DNA of 64,000 nucleotides from JAMXLG01 sp963818925 (GTDB taxonomy: Bacteria > Vulcanimicrobiota > Vulcanimicrobiia > Vulcanimicrobiales > Vulcanimicrobiaceae), in the NCBI GenBank assembly GCA_963818925.1, contig CAWFTN010000001.1:744001-808000 (forward strand), written 5' to 3'. The translations under genes were made by a program, and so were the position numbers. This document shows, in pieces, positions 26,830 to 36,099 of this stretch. Each line of letters opens with the position of its first letter. Position 1 is the stretch's first letter. Below the pieces are notes generated by a model. That model did no database searches. It was not told where the DNA came from and worked only from the letters and a program-made list of their open reading frames with translations.

Positions 26830-28425
26830 CTAGCAGCCACCAGGGCCGAGGAGAATGTATGCGTCGGCCGGGCGCACGGTCAGTTCAGTGCCACGCACCG
26901 GCCGTCCCATCACGTCGCTGTACGTTCCACCGAGTGGGACCGAAACCGATCTTGTGCTCGGGTTCACGACGACGATACCGTTTGCAAATTTGCGAATGTA
27001 AGCGTCTCCAGCCGTGCTGTATGAACCGCATGAGGTGCCGAGTCGCGCGTTGATCCTCTCAATCTGCGAAAAGTTGTACACCTTTCCGTATGGTCCCGGG
27101 GTGATGTAGAGCGCTGCATGTCCTTGGTTGCCGATCAGGAAGCTGCCGATTGCGTACGCAAGCTGCGACAGCGTTAGTCCGGAATCGCGTGAATCGCCAA
27201 CGAGACTGCCGCTGAATTTCGCGGTTTCCAGAATGGTCTTACCTTGTCGCTGCACGTATTCCATGTATGCGAGTGCACTCTGGAATAGGCTCGGAACCCC
27301 CGGATAGCGGCCGTAGTCGACGAAGCCGGTTTCATCGACGAGTCCGTCTACGCTGTCGATCAACTTCTGCTCGTCGGCATTCGCAAGACTGCCCGCGGGA
27401 TGGTTCACGAAGAGCTTGATGCGGTGCGTTGCGAGCGCCGGATCCGTCGCCAGAACTTGCTTCGCGGTTGCCGTCCACGCCGCGACGTCATGGTTCCACT
27501 GCGGATCCCTGTTCGGAAATCCGCTGCCGGTTGCGCCCCAGCGGCGTACGAACGTTCCGTTTTGGTAGATACCGCAACCATACCAGCCCGGGTGTTGACC
27601 GCCGTCGAAATCAAAGAACAGCGTCTGGTCGGCGCCGATTGCGTTAGCGCGGTGCGCGATCGCGAAGCCGGCGGCCGTTTCGATCTGATAACGCACGACG
27701 TTCGGATTATGAATGTCGAGCGGCACGTCTTTCGGCAAACCGGGCTGATATGCGACCGTGTGCGTCGGCCGATTGTTCGCGTCGCAATCGTACACGACCC
27801 AGTCGGGGTGATTTCTTTCGAACCAATGCACGTTGTGATGCGTGATCGGATTTTCATCGGTCGGCTGCAGGAAGTATTGAATCGCCGTAAGGTTGGCGTT
27901 GCCGGCGAGCCACGTGCTCGCGGACGCACCGTGCGATCCAACTCCCGCGCCCCAAACGGCCGCTACATTCTTCGCCGCGGCCGTCGACTGCGCGGCCGTC
28001 GTATCGTAATCGAAGATTTGGAAAAGTTTGATCGCTCCCGCAACGCCGTTTCCGCCGCGCGGATCGGGTGTCGGGTTCGCACTCCCGCCGCCTGAAACGA
28101 TCGAAGCGCTCGCGGCCTGGAAGTTTCCAAGCGAATTGTAGTACCCGGTCGCCTCGACGACGTCGCCGATATTCGCGTTCCTCAAATAACTGGAGTAGAT
28201 CGAAACGTTTCCTTTTCCGGTAACGTTTGCCACGACATGGAAGGACGGTTTCGTTGAGATTCCCGTTACGGGACCTTGAATGGTTGCGTACGACGCCGAG
28301 CGATTGCTGGGCGCTACGCCGGGAGCAGAAGGGGTCACACTCGACGATGGGCCGCCGCCCGAACACGCGCTGACGGATAGTGCTAGAAGCAATATCAAAC
28401 TAGACCGGTGAAAAGATCGGCTCAT
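26830..28425 (-). CDS. Secreted lipoprotein, putative TIM-barrel glycosidase (GHL15-like)
   Basis: This 531-aa lipoprotein (signal ending LSVSAC, then a GGGPSSS linker) has a small beta-rich N-terminal domain (about 45-110) and a Pro/Gly linker. After that comes a barrel-like domain with IQYFLQPTDENPI, HPDWVVYDCD, FFDFDGGQHPGW, VDETGFVDYGRYPG and a C-terminal beta sandwich ending VRPADAYILLGP. The order of DFD and VDE acid motifs recalls the hypothetical glycosyl hydrolase GHL15 and related polysaccharide-processing families. Catalytic residues are inferred only. GGGA lies 7-8 nt before the ATG. Confidence 0.55.
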   Translation of the reverse strand: MSRSFHRSSLILLLALSVSACSGGGPSSSVTPSAPGVAPSNRSASYATIQGPVTGISTKPSFHVVANVTGKGNVSIYSSYLRNANIGDVVEATGYYNSLGNFQAASASIVSGGGSANPTPDPRGGNGVAGAIKLFQIFDYDTTAAQSTAAAKNVAAVWGAGVGSHGASASTWLAGNANLTAIQYFLQPTDENPITHHNVHWFERNHPDWVVYDCDANNRPTHTVAYQPGLPKDVPLDIHNPNVVRYQIETAAGFAIAHRANAIGADQTLFFDFDGGQHPGWYGCGIYQNGTFVRRWGATGSGFPNRDPQWNHDVAAWTATAKQVLATDPALATHRIKLFVNHPAGSLANADEQKLIDSVDGLVDETGFVDYGRYPGVPSLFQSALAYMEYVQRQGKTILETAKFSGSLVGDSRDSGLTLSQLAYAIGSFLIGNQGHAALYITPGPYGKVYNFSQIERINARLGTSCGSYSTAGDAYIRKFANGIVVVNPSTRSVSVPLGGTYSDVMGRPVRGTELTVRPADAYILLGPGGC

Positions 28426-28693
28426 TCACAATTCCCTATGTTGACGTGCGACGCCGACGCTATACGGAGAGCTGCATCCGTACTGCTCGTGAGTTATGCG
28501 GCGTAGTTATCCGGCGTCTCGAAACTGAATGTCGGGCTCACAGGCCCCTATTGCGCTTTTAGCAATACAGTCGCAACGACCCGCGCCGGAACGGTAAAGA
28601 AAGATACCAGTTACTGGCAGCTTTATAGGAAAATAAGCGCCCGCTTGGCAGTGGGCGAAATCAACATACCGCGCGCGTCACAAGTGTGGGAGC
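28426..28693. other. Non-coding gap
   Basis: I see no gene, tRNA or clear hairpin in this stretch between the glycosidase start and the next minus-strand gene stop. It presumably holds the glycosidase promoter; no confident -35/-10 pair was found. Confidence 0.5.
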
Positions 28694-29230
28694 TTATGGT
28701 GGCGGCAGTACGGAGAAATACCGCAGGTCCTTGACGCTTTTGGCGACCGTCGGGTCTTTTTCGTTGAAGTTTGGAGTTTTTTGAATCAACGTTCCGTCGG
28801 CTGCATAGTAGGCGCGTTCAGCTGTTGCACTCGAGAGTCCCGGGATGTTCTGCGCTTCTCGCGCGCGTTCGAGCGTACCGTCGCTCCGATAGCAAAGCCC
28901 CAATGCGTGCTGCTGGCTCGACTGATCAAATGACACTTCGTGCACGTACACATAACGCGCGCCCTGCTTATAAACTGCTGCGTAGTGCGGCGTCCCCGAC
29001 CCCGGATTCCCCGAGCCCAGCGCAGATTGAAGGTCCGCGTCGGTGAGAATGACCCACTTCTTTCCTTGAAGTATGACGCTCACCGGTGACGTCTGCGAGA
29101 TCGCGGACAAGACGGCATCGCACTCAGTATCGATTTGCGCAACTGCGCTTGTTCCCGAAGGCTGTGCCGTGATTGTTGCCGGCAGCGCACAAACGAGGAA
29201 GCCGAGAAAAAGAGCAACGGATTTCGACAT
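28694..29230 (-). CDS. Uncharacterised exported protein
   Basis: Using the ATG at 29230 the protein is 178 aa with a signal peptide (ALFLGFLVCALPATITAQ) and no lipobox. The mature part has KKWVILTDADLQSALG, HYAAVYKQGARYVYVHEVSFD and a C-terminal DLRYFSVLP. I recognise no family. The longer frame upstream lacks coding character and overlaps the exonuclease gene. There is no Shine-Dalgarno; TATAAT sits 6 nt before the ATG. Confidence 0.65.
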   Translation of the reverse strand: MSKSVALFLGFLVCALPATITAQPSGTSAVAQIDTECDAVLSAISQTSPVSVILQGKKWVILTDADLQSALGSGNPGSGTPHYAAVYKQGARYVYVHEVSFDQSSQQHALGLCYRSDGTLERAREAQNIPGLSSATAERAYYAADGTLIQKTPNFNEKDPTVAKSVKDLRYFSVLPPP

Positions 29231-29236
29231 GGCCAA

Positions 29237-29242
29237 ATTATA
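29237..29242 (-). promoter_or_regulatory. TATAAT -10 box, probable leaderless transcript
   Basis: A perfect TATAAT ends 6 nt before the ATG at 29230 on the minus strand, leaving no room for a Shine-Dalgarno in the transcript. It is inside the last codons of the exonuclease gene's downstream gap. Confidence 0.55.
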
Positions 29243-29279
29243 CGCGCGAAGCGATATTGTCGCGAGCCGGAACAGAAGT

Positions 29280-30104
29280 TCATGTTCCGTTTCTGCGCGT
29301 AATGCGCGCGAGTACATCTGATATGCCGAGTCGTTCGCAAACCGATGCAAACTCGGGCGTCGGGTCGTGCCACTGTAGCTCGTCGACGCTGTCGTAGAGC
29401 TTTGCGTCCGTTCGAAGCGTCGCAAGGTCTTTGAAGAGTAACGCGAGCGCGCGGTGTTCGCCGAGGACCTCCGGCGGAAAGTTCTCGATCTTTCCGTAAC
29501 GCGTAATGAGTGACGCCGCGCCTTTCGCTCCGATGCCTTTCATGCCGGGATAACCATCCGCAGAATCGCCGACCAGCGCGAGATAGTCGGGGATGGACTC
29601 CGGGTCTACGCCAAATTTCGATCGCACGCCGGCGGCATTGCGAACGATATTGCTCCTTCGATCGACTTGTACGATGCGGTCTCCGCGAACGCACTGCGCA
29701 AGATCTTTGTCCGGCGTCCAAATGGAAATGGTTTCAACGCGAGGATCGCGCGAGGCGATTTCCGCCGCGGACGCCAGCGCGTCGTCCGCCTCGAGATCGA
29801 CCATCGCCCACACCACAATGCCCATCGCGCGCAGCGCATCTTCGAGCGGGTGGAATTGCACGAGAAGCGCACGATCGACGCCTTCACCTGTTTTATATCC
29901 GGGCCACAGCTCATTGCGAAAAGACTCAATAACGTGATCGGTTGCGACGCCGACGTGCGTCGCTCCATCGGCGAGCATTCGAAGGACGGTGTTAAGCACA
30001 CCGGCGACGGCGCCGAACCGACCGGTTTTATCGTTCCCTGCGCGGCGCAAGCCGTAAAAGTGGCGGAACAGCTCATACGTTCCATCGATCAGATGAACGA
30101 TCAT
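29280..30104 (-). CDS. 5'-3' exonuclease (Pol I N-terminal domain-like, FEN family)
   Basis: This 274-aa stand-alone PIN-type nuclease has metal-binding acids in HLIDGTYELFR, MVDLEADDALAS and IWTPDKDLAQ. The helix-hairpin-helix region PGMKGIGAKGAASLI, preceded by VGDSADGYPG, is diagnostic of the 5'-3' exonuclease domain of DNA polymerase I. It removes RNA primers or flaps. It may supplement or replace the Pol I domain, or act in repair. It lies about 60 nt after the TPR gene on the same strand. Confidence 0.9.
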   Translation of the reverse strand: MIVHLIDGTYELFRHFYGLRRAGNDKTGRFGAVAGVLNTVLRMLADGATHVGVATDHVIESFRNELWPGYKTGEGVDRALLVQFHPLEDALRAMGIVVWAMVDLEADDALASAAEIASRDPRVETISIWTPDKDLAQCVRGDRIVQVDRRSNIVRNAAGVRSKFGVDPESIPDYLALVGDSADGYPGMKGIGAKGAASLITRYGKIENFPPEVLGEHRALALLFKDLATLRTDAKLYDSVDELQWHDPTPEFASVCERLGISDVLARITRRNGT

Positions 30105-30165
30105 GTTCGTGGTGTAGGCTAATGGTTGGTCGCGGTCCTTCGAGAAGTCAGGATGACACAGTGGG

Positions 30166-31374
30166 TTAGTGCGAGTGCAATTGGGCGAGGGTGAGGTGTT
30201 GCTTTAGGTCGGGATCGTTTGTGTGGAGGCGATTTGCGAGGAGGGCGTAGTGGTATGCTTCGTGCCAGCGGCCGAGGGCTCCGAGCACTTGGGCCATTGT
30301 GTCGTCGGAGTAGATTTCGTCGCCGCGTTTTGCGTGATCGCTCTCAGCTGCGCGAAGCGCATCCACAAGTCGGCGGCCGCGTTCTGCGTAGTAGTTTGCT
30401 AAAAGGCGGTCGTTGATGCCGTTGACGTTGAAGAGGCGTGCTTCAGCGTCGATGAGCGCGTCGGTTTGCGCTGCGCCGGCCTGGTCTCCCAGTGCGCGCT
30501 GAGCGTCGGCTTTATATCCTAGCGCTTGCGGCAACGGGTAGAGTTCTGCGCTGCGCGTCGCGGCCGCGAGGGCATCGTGCCAGCGCTGTTGCGAGCAGTA
30601 CATGCGTGCTTCCCACAGTAGCGCCATTGCGTTGTTCGGATCGTCGTCCAGCGCGATGGCGAATTCACGCTCTGCGGAGGCGTCGTCATCGGCCTCATAT
30701 GCGAGTTGGGCGGCGCGCATGTGAAACCAGGACCGGTCGTACGCGGGATTGCCTACGTCGGAATCGATCGTTCGTGTCGCCGTTTCGATCAGTGAGCGCG
30801 CCCGTTCAAGCCGCCCGTTGAGTTCTTCATAGCGCGCGCGAACCGATTCTACGGTGGGATTGCCGTCATTGCGCTCGGGAATGCGAGCCAGCGTTGCTTG
30901 TGCTTGTGCGTATTGCCCGATCTCCATTTGGAGCGATGCAATTTGCGCGAGGGCGTTCGCATTGAACGGTTCGCCTCGCCACGCATCGCGTTCGGCGGAG
31001 AGCGCGCCGGTGAAATCGTGATAGGACAGGCGCGCGGAGGCAAGGGCCATTTGCGCCGACGTGTTGCCTTGCGGTTGAAGTTGGATCGAGCGCTGTGCGG
31101 CTCGTTGCGCTCGGGCGACGTCACCCATGTCATATTGTTCGCGGAAACGCTGCATGTAGAGTTGCGCGAGCATGCGCAGTTCGATCTGATCGTTCGGGTA
31201 TTGCCGGACTTGCCGCTCGTAGAACGCGATCTGCGCGTTGCGTGTCAGATAGTCACGCACCAGCGGCGCCGGCGTGAAGGTTGCGGCCGGCGTTTGATGT
31301 GCTGCCAGCAACGGCCAAAGGGCGAGCGCCGTGAGCGCGCTCGCCGCGATGACCAGCAGATGGCGCGGTATCAC
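30166..31374 (-). CDS. TPR-repeat exported protein of the DUF4331/nickel operon
   Basis: This 402-aa protein has an N-terminal signal/anchor (LLVIAASALTALALWPLLAA) and then several tetratricopeptide-like helix pairs (ALASARLSYHDFTGALSAERDAW and following, NANALAQIASLQMEIGQYA, NAMALLWEARMYCSQQRWHD, VLGALGRWHEAYHYALLA). The start lies 1 nt after the stop of the upstream DUF4331-type lipoprotein, so it is the last gene of a five-gene unit. Probably a periplasmic scaffold; its partner is unknown. Confidence 0.8.
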   Translation of the reverse strand: MIPRHLLVIAASALTALALWPLLAAHQTPAATFTPAPLVRDYLTRNAQIAFYERQVRQYPNDQIELRMLAQLYMQRFREQYDMGDVARAQRAAQRSIQLQPQGNTSAQMALASARLSYHDFTGALSAERDAWRGEPFNANALAQIASLQMEIGQYAQAQATLARIPERNDGNPTVESVRARYEELNGRLERARSLIETATRTIDSDVGNPAYDRSWFHMRAAQLAYEADDDASAEREFAIALDDDPNNAMALLWEARMYCSQQRWHDALAAATRSAELYPLPQALGYKADAQRALGDQAGAAQTDALIDAEARLFNVNGINDRLLANYYAERGRRLVDALRAAESDHAKRGDEIYSDDTMAQVLGALGRWHEAYHYALLANRLHTNDPDLKQHLTLAQLHSH

Positions 31375-31375
31375 G

Positions 31376-31954
31376 TTAGATCGGTGCCTGCGCGTAGGGG
31401 AAGGTTGACGTCGTTTGATTCGTCGCGCTGACGTGGTCGTCGATCAGACACGGCGACTCTTTGCCGTCGTCGGGAACGCCGAGTGCGGTGAGCGTGTTGC
31501 CGAAAATTGCGCCGAGTGAGAGTTTGATCGTGTCGTCGGTGAGACTGCGGCCACCGAACGCGCTGCCGGTGAGGCCGTTGGTTTCCACACCGAGATACGC
31601 GGCGGTTGTGGCGTTCGACGTGATGTTGACGAGCATTTCGTTCGGATAGAGCGTCGATTGGAGAGCCGATGCCCACGCGGCGGAGCGTCCCGCTGTCGTA
31701 GTTGTAAAGGTGCCGATCTCTTTTTGCAGCGTCGGATCGTTATACGGTTCAGTACGATTTGTCGTGTCGTGATCGGCGAAGTTTTCGAAAGCCTCTTTGA
31801 CCGCCGGCCGCGCGAGCAATTCGATTTGCGTGTAGTTTCCCGACGGCGTGGGCGGCGGCGGGCCGATGAACGGACTCGCGTTTCCCGAGCATGCCGAGAT
31901 GCCGACCGCGATGAGCGCGCCGAGGACGATGCCTGCTCCAATGTGTTTGATCAT
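31376..31954 (-). CDS. DUF4331-related lipoprotein
   Basis: This 192-aa lipoprotein (signal LIAVGISAC) lies 3 nt after the larger DUF4331 gene. It has YTQIELLARPAVKEAFENFAD, NDPTLQKEIGTF and MLVNITSNATTAAYLGVE, the pattern seen in the C-terminal half of full-length DUF4331 proteins. The ancestral protein therefore appears split into two genes here. Its role is unknown; the neighbours are nickel/cobalt-type transporters. Confidence 0.65.
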   Translation of the reverse strand: MIKHIGAGIVLGALIAVGISACSGNASPFIGPPPPTPSGNYTQIELLARPAVKEAFENFADHDTTNRTEPYNDPTLQKEIGTFTTTTAGRSAAWASALQSTLYPNEMLVNITSNATTAAYLGVETNGLTGSAFGGRSLTDDTIKLSLGAIFGNTLTALGVPDDGKESPCLIDDHVSATNQTTSTFPYAQAPI

Positions 31955-31957
31955 CGC

Positions 31958-32749
31958 TCAGCTCCCCGTCGTCGTCGCGGTCGTTGCCCACACGCCGATA
32001 ACTTCACCGACCGCGGGACCGGTGGGTTCGAGCATTGACTTCGGCAGTTCGACGGCGATCTGTAGGACGTTAAAATTTGCGAGAAGATTGCTCGACGCGG
32101 TCGTGATGCAGCCATTCGGATTGGTTGGGAAGCCGTTGAAGGACGTTGCGGTCGCGGGCGGAGGAGTGGCGCCGTTTTGATGGTTCGTATAATTGCGGTC
32201 GGGCAGAATCTTGAAGAACTGCGCAAGATCGAAGAAGAACGGGTCGCGTCGCGGCCCCGCAAATACTTGGATGTTGCCGCTCAGTGTCGTTGGTTTATTG
32301 AACGGCACGGTGCCTGCGGCCGTCTTCAACAGCGTGTTGCTCGTACCGGTTTCGTTCGGTGCCGCGGGGCCGTACATCGTCAACGTTTGCGTTGGTCCCG
32401 TTCCGGATGCCTGGAATTGGATCACGAGTTTCTCGGTGTAATCTTTCGCTAAAACGTTTGTCGCAATCTTAAATTGATACAGAACGGCGGGATCGAACGC
32501 GAATTGCGATGAGGACGATTGGCCTGCGGGTATGAGCGGGAAGACGTCCATCGCGAGCACGACGTTGTTCGTGGGATTATCCGGCGCCGGGAAGACGAAC
32601 ACATCGGTGATATCGGCACCCGGGCGGGCAATGACGGTCGGAGAATCTTGATGATCCGAACCGCGTGCCGCATGGATGCCGTAGAGTGAGATCGTCGCGA
32701 CGACGAGCGCTGTCGTCGCTACCGTCCCAAAGGCTCGAAGAAATCTCAT
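31958..32749 (-). CDS. DUF4331 domain protein, exported
   Basis: From the ATG at 32749 (ATGA overlap with NiCoT) this is 263 aa with a signal peptide (TTALVVATISLYGIHAA). The DUF4331 signature follows: GSDHQDSPTVIARPGADITD and VFVFPAPDN, then FKIATNV and a FAGPRRDPFFFDL motif. The mature N-terminal His/Asp residues could bind a metal. Full-length DUF4331 proteins are about twice as long; the missing part seems to be the next gene. Confidence 0.82.
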   Translation of the reverse strand: MRFLRAFGTVATTALVVATISLYGIHAARGSDHQDSPTVIARPGADITDVFVFPAPDNPTNNVVLAMDVFPLIPAGQSSSSQFAFDPAVLYQFKIATNVLAKDYTEKLVIQFQASGTGPTQTLTMYGPAAPNETGTSNTLLKTAAGTVPFNKPTTLSGNIQVFAGPRRDPFFFDLAQFFKILPDRNYTNHQNGATPPPATATSFNGFPTNPNGCITTASSNLLANFNVLQIAVELPKSMLEPTGPAVGEVIGVWATTATTTGS

Positions 32750-33543
32750 ATCTGTTGCTCCATTGGGGGATCGACGCGAAGCGTGCGCGTCGCGAAGAAG
32801 ATCCATCCGAACACGGCCGCCAATGCAGCGACGAGGGTGATGCTGACTGCGATATCCGGGAAGGGCGGTTTCCAACCGAGCACTTGTGCGAGCTCGTATG
32901 CCGCAACCGCGACGGCAAAAAGCGTGACCGACCAAATCCATACGCGCATCACGCGCGGCAGACGGCCGTTGCGATAGGAGACGATGCGATGCACGAACAC
33001 GGAATCCAGCGTGTCGGTGCAGAGCATGCCCGCGCAGAACGTGGCGCCAACCGCGAGCGCACCGGCAATGCCCGCATCAGCGCTAAAGGCGAGCGCATAC
33101 GTCGCGACTTGACTCGACGTTTCGAATCCGAACCCGAAGAGGAGGCCGACCGGAATCGCGACCAGCGGAGATGTTGCGCCACGTAACGTGCGCGGAAGAA
33201 GACGTGCTTTCAATCCCGCGACGCGATCGGTGTCGCCCAGGTATAGCTGACGAAGATTCAGTGCAGCAATCGCGAGAAGAATGAGGATCGAAAGCCACGT
33301 TCCGACCTTTTCAACGGCGGCGCCATGGGCTGCAAAGCGTGTGCCCAAAAAACCAACGAGGATCGCGATCGAGAGGACCATCACCGTGTGACCGCCGGCG
33401 AAGAGCGCGCCGACGAACCGCGAGAGGCGCGGCGCGCGTTCCATCGAGTTCCGCGTCATATTGTCGATCGCGGCCAGATGGTCGGGGTCGGCACCGTGGC
33501 GAAGGCCGAGCGCGTACACGGTGAAAGCGGCCGTTCCGATCAT
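32746..33543 (-). CDS. NiCoT-family nickel/cobalt permease (HoxN/NixA-like)
   Basis: This 265-aa polytopic membrane protein carries the NiCoT signature LRHGADPDHLAAIDN (RHAxDADHI-like metal motif in helix II), FGFGFETSSQVA (LGFDTATE equivalent) and GMLCTDTLDSVF. It imports Ni2+ or Co2+, or possibly exports them. Family length is usually near 330 aa, so this is a compact form. It is coupled by ATGA to NicO upstream and DUF4331 downstream. Confidence 0.85.
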   Translation of the reverse strand: MIGTAAFTVYALGLRHGADPDHLAAIDNMTRNSMERAPRLSRFVGALFAGGHTVMVLSIAILVGFLGTRFAAHGAAVEKVGTWLSILILLAIAALNLRQLYLGDTDRVAGLKARLLPRTLRGATSPLVAIPVGLLFGFGFETSSQVATYALAFSADAGIAGALAVGATFCAGMLCTDTLDSVFVHRIVSYRNGRLPRVMRVWIWSVTLFAVAVAAYELAQVLGWKPPFPDIAVSITLVAALAAVFGWIFFATRTLRVDPPMEQQI

Positions 33544-34973
33544 GATTCTCCTACGGCGTGAACGTGCGTGTGTGATGATGCAACGGCGTAGCCGGCGATA
33601 GCAAGTGCAGTGAGCGCTGCGACGAGGGCGACGGGCGCGCGAACGCCTTCCGCGGCGAAACCTTGCGCGACCATTGCGACGCCGACGGCGGAAATCAACA
33701 GCGCCGAAATCAACGGCCCGCGTGCGACAATGCGATCGAACCGGCCCGTGCGCCCGACGAACGCCGAGCCACGGACGACGGCGATTCCGAGTGCAGTGAG
33801 CACTGAGGCGAGGCCGAGGCTAAAGACCACGATCAGCGCAATGCCGTAGCCGATTTGATGCAGGCGGAGTGCTGCCAGCATGACGACAATTGCCGCCGGG
33901 CAGGGCGCAACGCCGCCGCTCATTGCGGCAACGACGGCCGAGCGGATATCGCGCGTATGGTGATGGTGCGGATCGCGCGGGCGAACGCACCGCGCAAGGT
34001 TTCGCGCGCCGATGACGGCCACGGCAATGCCTGAGAGCAGTGCGACCCACGCATAAATCGACTCGCTCGCGAATCCGGCGAGGAAGAAGAGTGCGATCCC
34101 GAGGAGCAGCACGCCGATCGTGTGAGCAAACGTAAGCGATGCGGCGAGCAGCGCGGCCTGTTGGATTGTTGCCCGCGAACCTACGAGCGTGAAAGCGAGC
34201 AGTGCTTTGCCGTGGCCGGGTTCGAGCGCGTGCAGTGCACCGAGGCCGAATGCCACGAGCGCGGTGAGGAGTAAGAAGAGCGGCGTGCGATTCGGGTTTG
34301 CGAACATTTCCGACAGTGCATTTGTGCGCGCGAGCGAGGCTGTTGCCGGTGGTGCGCTGCTTTCCGCGGTGTTAAGCATGAGCTTCGACACGATGCGTCC
34401 GGGCGAGAGTTGGAAGCTCGCGGATTGCACATCGCGAGGCGATGCAATCAGTGCCGGCGGATACGAGCGTAGTTCGTGCGTCGGCTCTCGCCGCGGAAAT
34501 ACGACGACGTCTTTCCATCCCACGCGTGCCGCATCGAATACATTGTCTTCGACCGCGACGAGGTGCGAACGTGAATCGACCGGCACGACGAAGTCGCCGG
34601 CCCAGTATAACGTCGGAAGGCCGGCGGCACCGGGACGTAGCATGGCGGAATGGCCGATGGGATCTAGCGCGCGCCGCGTGCCGTCGACGGTAACGAGGAT
34701 GCCGCGGCTTGCATCCGATGCTTGCGCATCGGCCCACGCGCGAACCTGTGGCGCCGTCCATTTTGCATCGTTTGATGCCGCACGCATGAGTTGAAACGTC
34801 GGGATCTCGGCGCGATCGATGACGTAGCGCACGAGAAGCGCGCGCGATTGCGCGCGTACTTCGAGCAAGTGATTGATCGTGAAGTTGCCGAGTGGATGCG
34901 CCGCCGCAGGAGCGCACGTCGCCGCAACGAGCATTGCGCAGGCAAGGAAGCGGCGACAAACGGCAAACGGCAT
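33540..34973 (-). CDS. NicO/RcnA-like metal transporter with N-terminal periplasmic domain
   Basis: This is 477 aa. A signal peptide is followed by a periplasmic domain (about 25-215) that begins HPLGNFTINHLLEV, a known companion of NicO proteins. The polytopic C-terminal half has the NicO motif LHALEPGHGKALL, a His-rich loop (DPHHHHTRD) and GGVAPCPAAIVVML. It probably moves Ni2+/Co2+ across the membrane, with the HHHH loop as metal sensor or ligand. The C-terminus (SSHTHVHAVGES) is also His-rich. First gene of the operon. Confidence 0.82.
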   Translation of the reverse strand: MPFAVCRRFLACAMLVAATCAPAAAHPLGNFTINHLLEVRAQSRALLVRYVIDRAEIPTFQLMRAASNDAKWTAPQVRAWADAQASDASRGILVTVDGTRRALDPIGHSAMLRPGAAGLPTLYWAGDFVVPVDSRSHLVAVEDNVFDAARVGWKDVVVFPRREPTHELRSYPPALIASPRDVQSASFQLSPGRIVSKLMLNTAESSAPPATASLARTNALSEMFANPNRTPLFLLLTALVAFGLGALHALEPGHGKALLAFTLVGSRATIQQAALLAASLTFAHTIGVLLLGIALFFLAGFASESIYAWVALLSGIAVAVIGARNLARCVRPRDPHHHHTRDIRSAVVAAMSGGVAPCPAAIVVMLAALRLHQIGYGIALIVVFSLGLASVLTALGIAVVRGSAFVGRTGRFDRIVARGPLISALLISAVGVAMVAQGFAAEGVRAPVALVAALTALAIAGYAVASSHTHVHAVGES

Positions 34974-35134
34974 AGTGCGGCTACAACGTTCCAGCGTCTC
35001 CCATGGATTGTAGCACGGCGAACTGCGACCGCGTTCTCAGCGGAACATGGTTGTCAAAGCCGTCGTTATCGCAAAAGCGACGCCGTGCGCGTCGCCGGTA
35101 CGAAGAGCGGGCGCAAACGCAGCCCCATCAATCT

Positions 35135-35689
35135 TCATTGCTTCAGGAACGGTCTGCCTTCGTGCGCGACGAGCAGGTCATGCATATCGTTGGCATGATC
35201 TTCCTCTTGCGCGAGAATGCCCTCGAGCATGACGCGCGTCGTTGGGTCCTTTTCGCCGAAGTAGCGCACGAGTTCACGATAGTGTTCGCATGCGATGCGC
35301 TCGGCAACCAAATTTTCTTTGATCATGTCGACGAGATTCTGCGCGTTTCCGTACTCCGTCGCGGAACGCATGTGCAGTCCCTCGGGATTGAGATTCGGGG
35401 TGCCGCCGAGTTGATTGATACGATCGGCGATTTTCTCCATGTGCTCGCGCTCGTCGTTTGCGTGCTCGACAAATTCTTCTTTTACGCTTTCGCTGTCGAT
35501 GCCGACCGCGGCAACGGCATGCATGGTATACCGGAGAACGCAGACGACTTCCGTCGCTAACGCGGTCTGAAGCAGATCGATGGCTTGCTGTACTTCGCCT
35601 TCGTAATTTTGCGTCACGGGACCGCGCTCGATCTGCTCTTTTGCGCGCCGGCGAAGCTCGGCGATGTCGGATACGAACGGTTGTTTCAT
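35135..35689 (-). CDS. Ferritin-like di-iron protein (bacterioferritin/Dps-like)
   Basis: From the ATG at 35689 (GGGGACAAAGC upstream) the protein is 184 aa. Four helices carry the di-iron ligands: ATEVVCVLRYTMHA, EHANDEREHMEKIADRI (ExxH), VAERIACEHYREL and LAQEEDHANDM (ExxH). This pattern is shared by bacterioferritin-like and DPSL ferritins. It stores iron or removes peroxide in the cytoplasm. No haem-ligand Met can be assigned with confidence. The longer in-frame extension is Arg/Cys-rich non-coding sequence. Confidence 0.82.
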   Translation of the reverse strand: MKQPFVSDIAELRRRAKEQIERGPVTQNYEGEVQQAIDLLQTALATEVVCVLRYTMHAVAAVGIDSESVKEEFVEHANDEREHMEKIADRINQLGGTPNLNPEGLHMRSATEYGNAQNLVDMIKENLVAERIACEHYRELVRYFGEKDPTTRVMLEGILAQEEDHANDMHDLLVAHEGRPFLKQ

Positions 35690-36099
35690 TGCTTTGTCCC
35701 CGTTCGCGACGCGTGTTTTTAGAACGCAGAAGGCGCTTGCTCGGACATAAAGCGGCCGCAGAGTACGCGCGCTTTGAGCGAATCCACTGCTCGCTTCCTT
35801 TGCGGGCGATCCACCTAACCGGTTACGCTTCGATGCCGTCTGGCGTGGACGGTTGCTGCAGAAGCGGCGCGGTTTTGGCGTATCTTCGGCAGTCGCTCGA
35901 GGTGACTGGCAACGCGCTGAAACGTTGATCCGGTGCGCGCCGCACTCGAAATGCACGATGCGTTGCGCGCGGTGCATCAACACCGGCAGCTTCCCGCGAT
36001 CGCGAGAGCTGCTGTCGAGTACGGCATTGCGCTGGCCGCCGGCGACCGGCGACGTACATGCGAAAGGGAAGATCGCGCTCCGTTCGTAACGGCGGCTCT
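35690..36099. other. Intergenic region between divergent ferritin-like and carboxypeptidase-regulatory-like genes
   Basis: About 410 nt without a gene I can support. The short frames here have the skewed Arg/Cys-rich composition of non-coding GC-rich DNA. It must hold two divergent promoters; I found no confident boxes or repeats. Confidence 0.5.
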
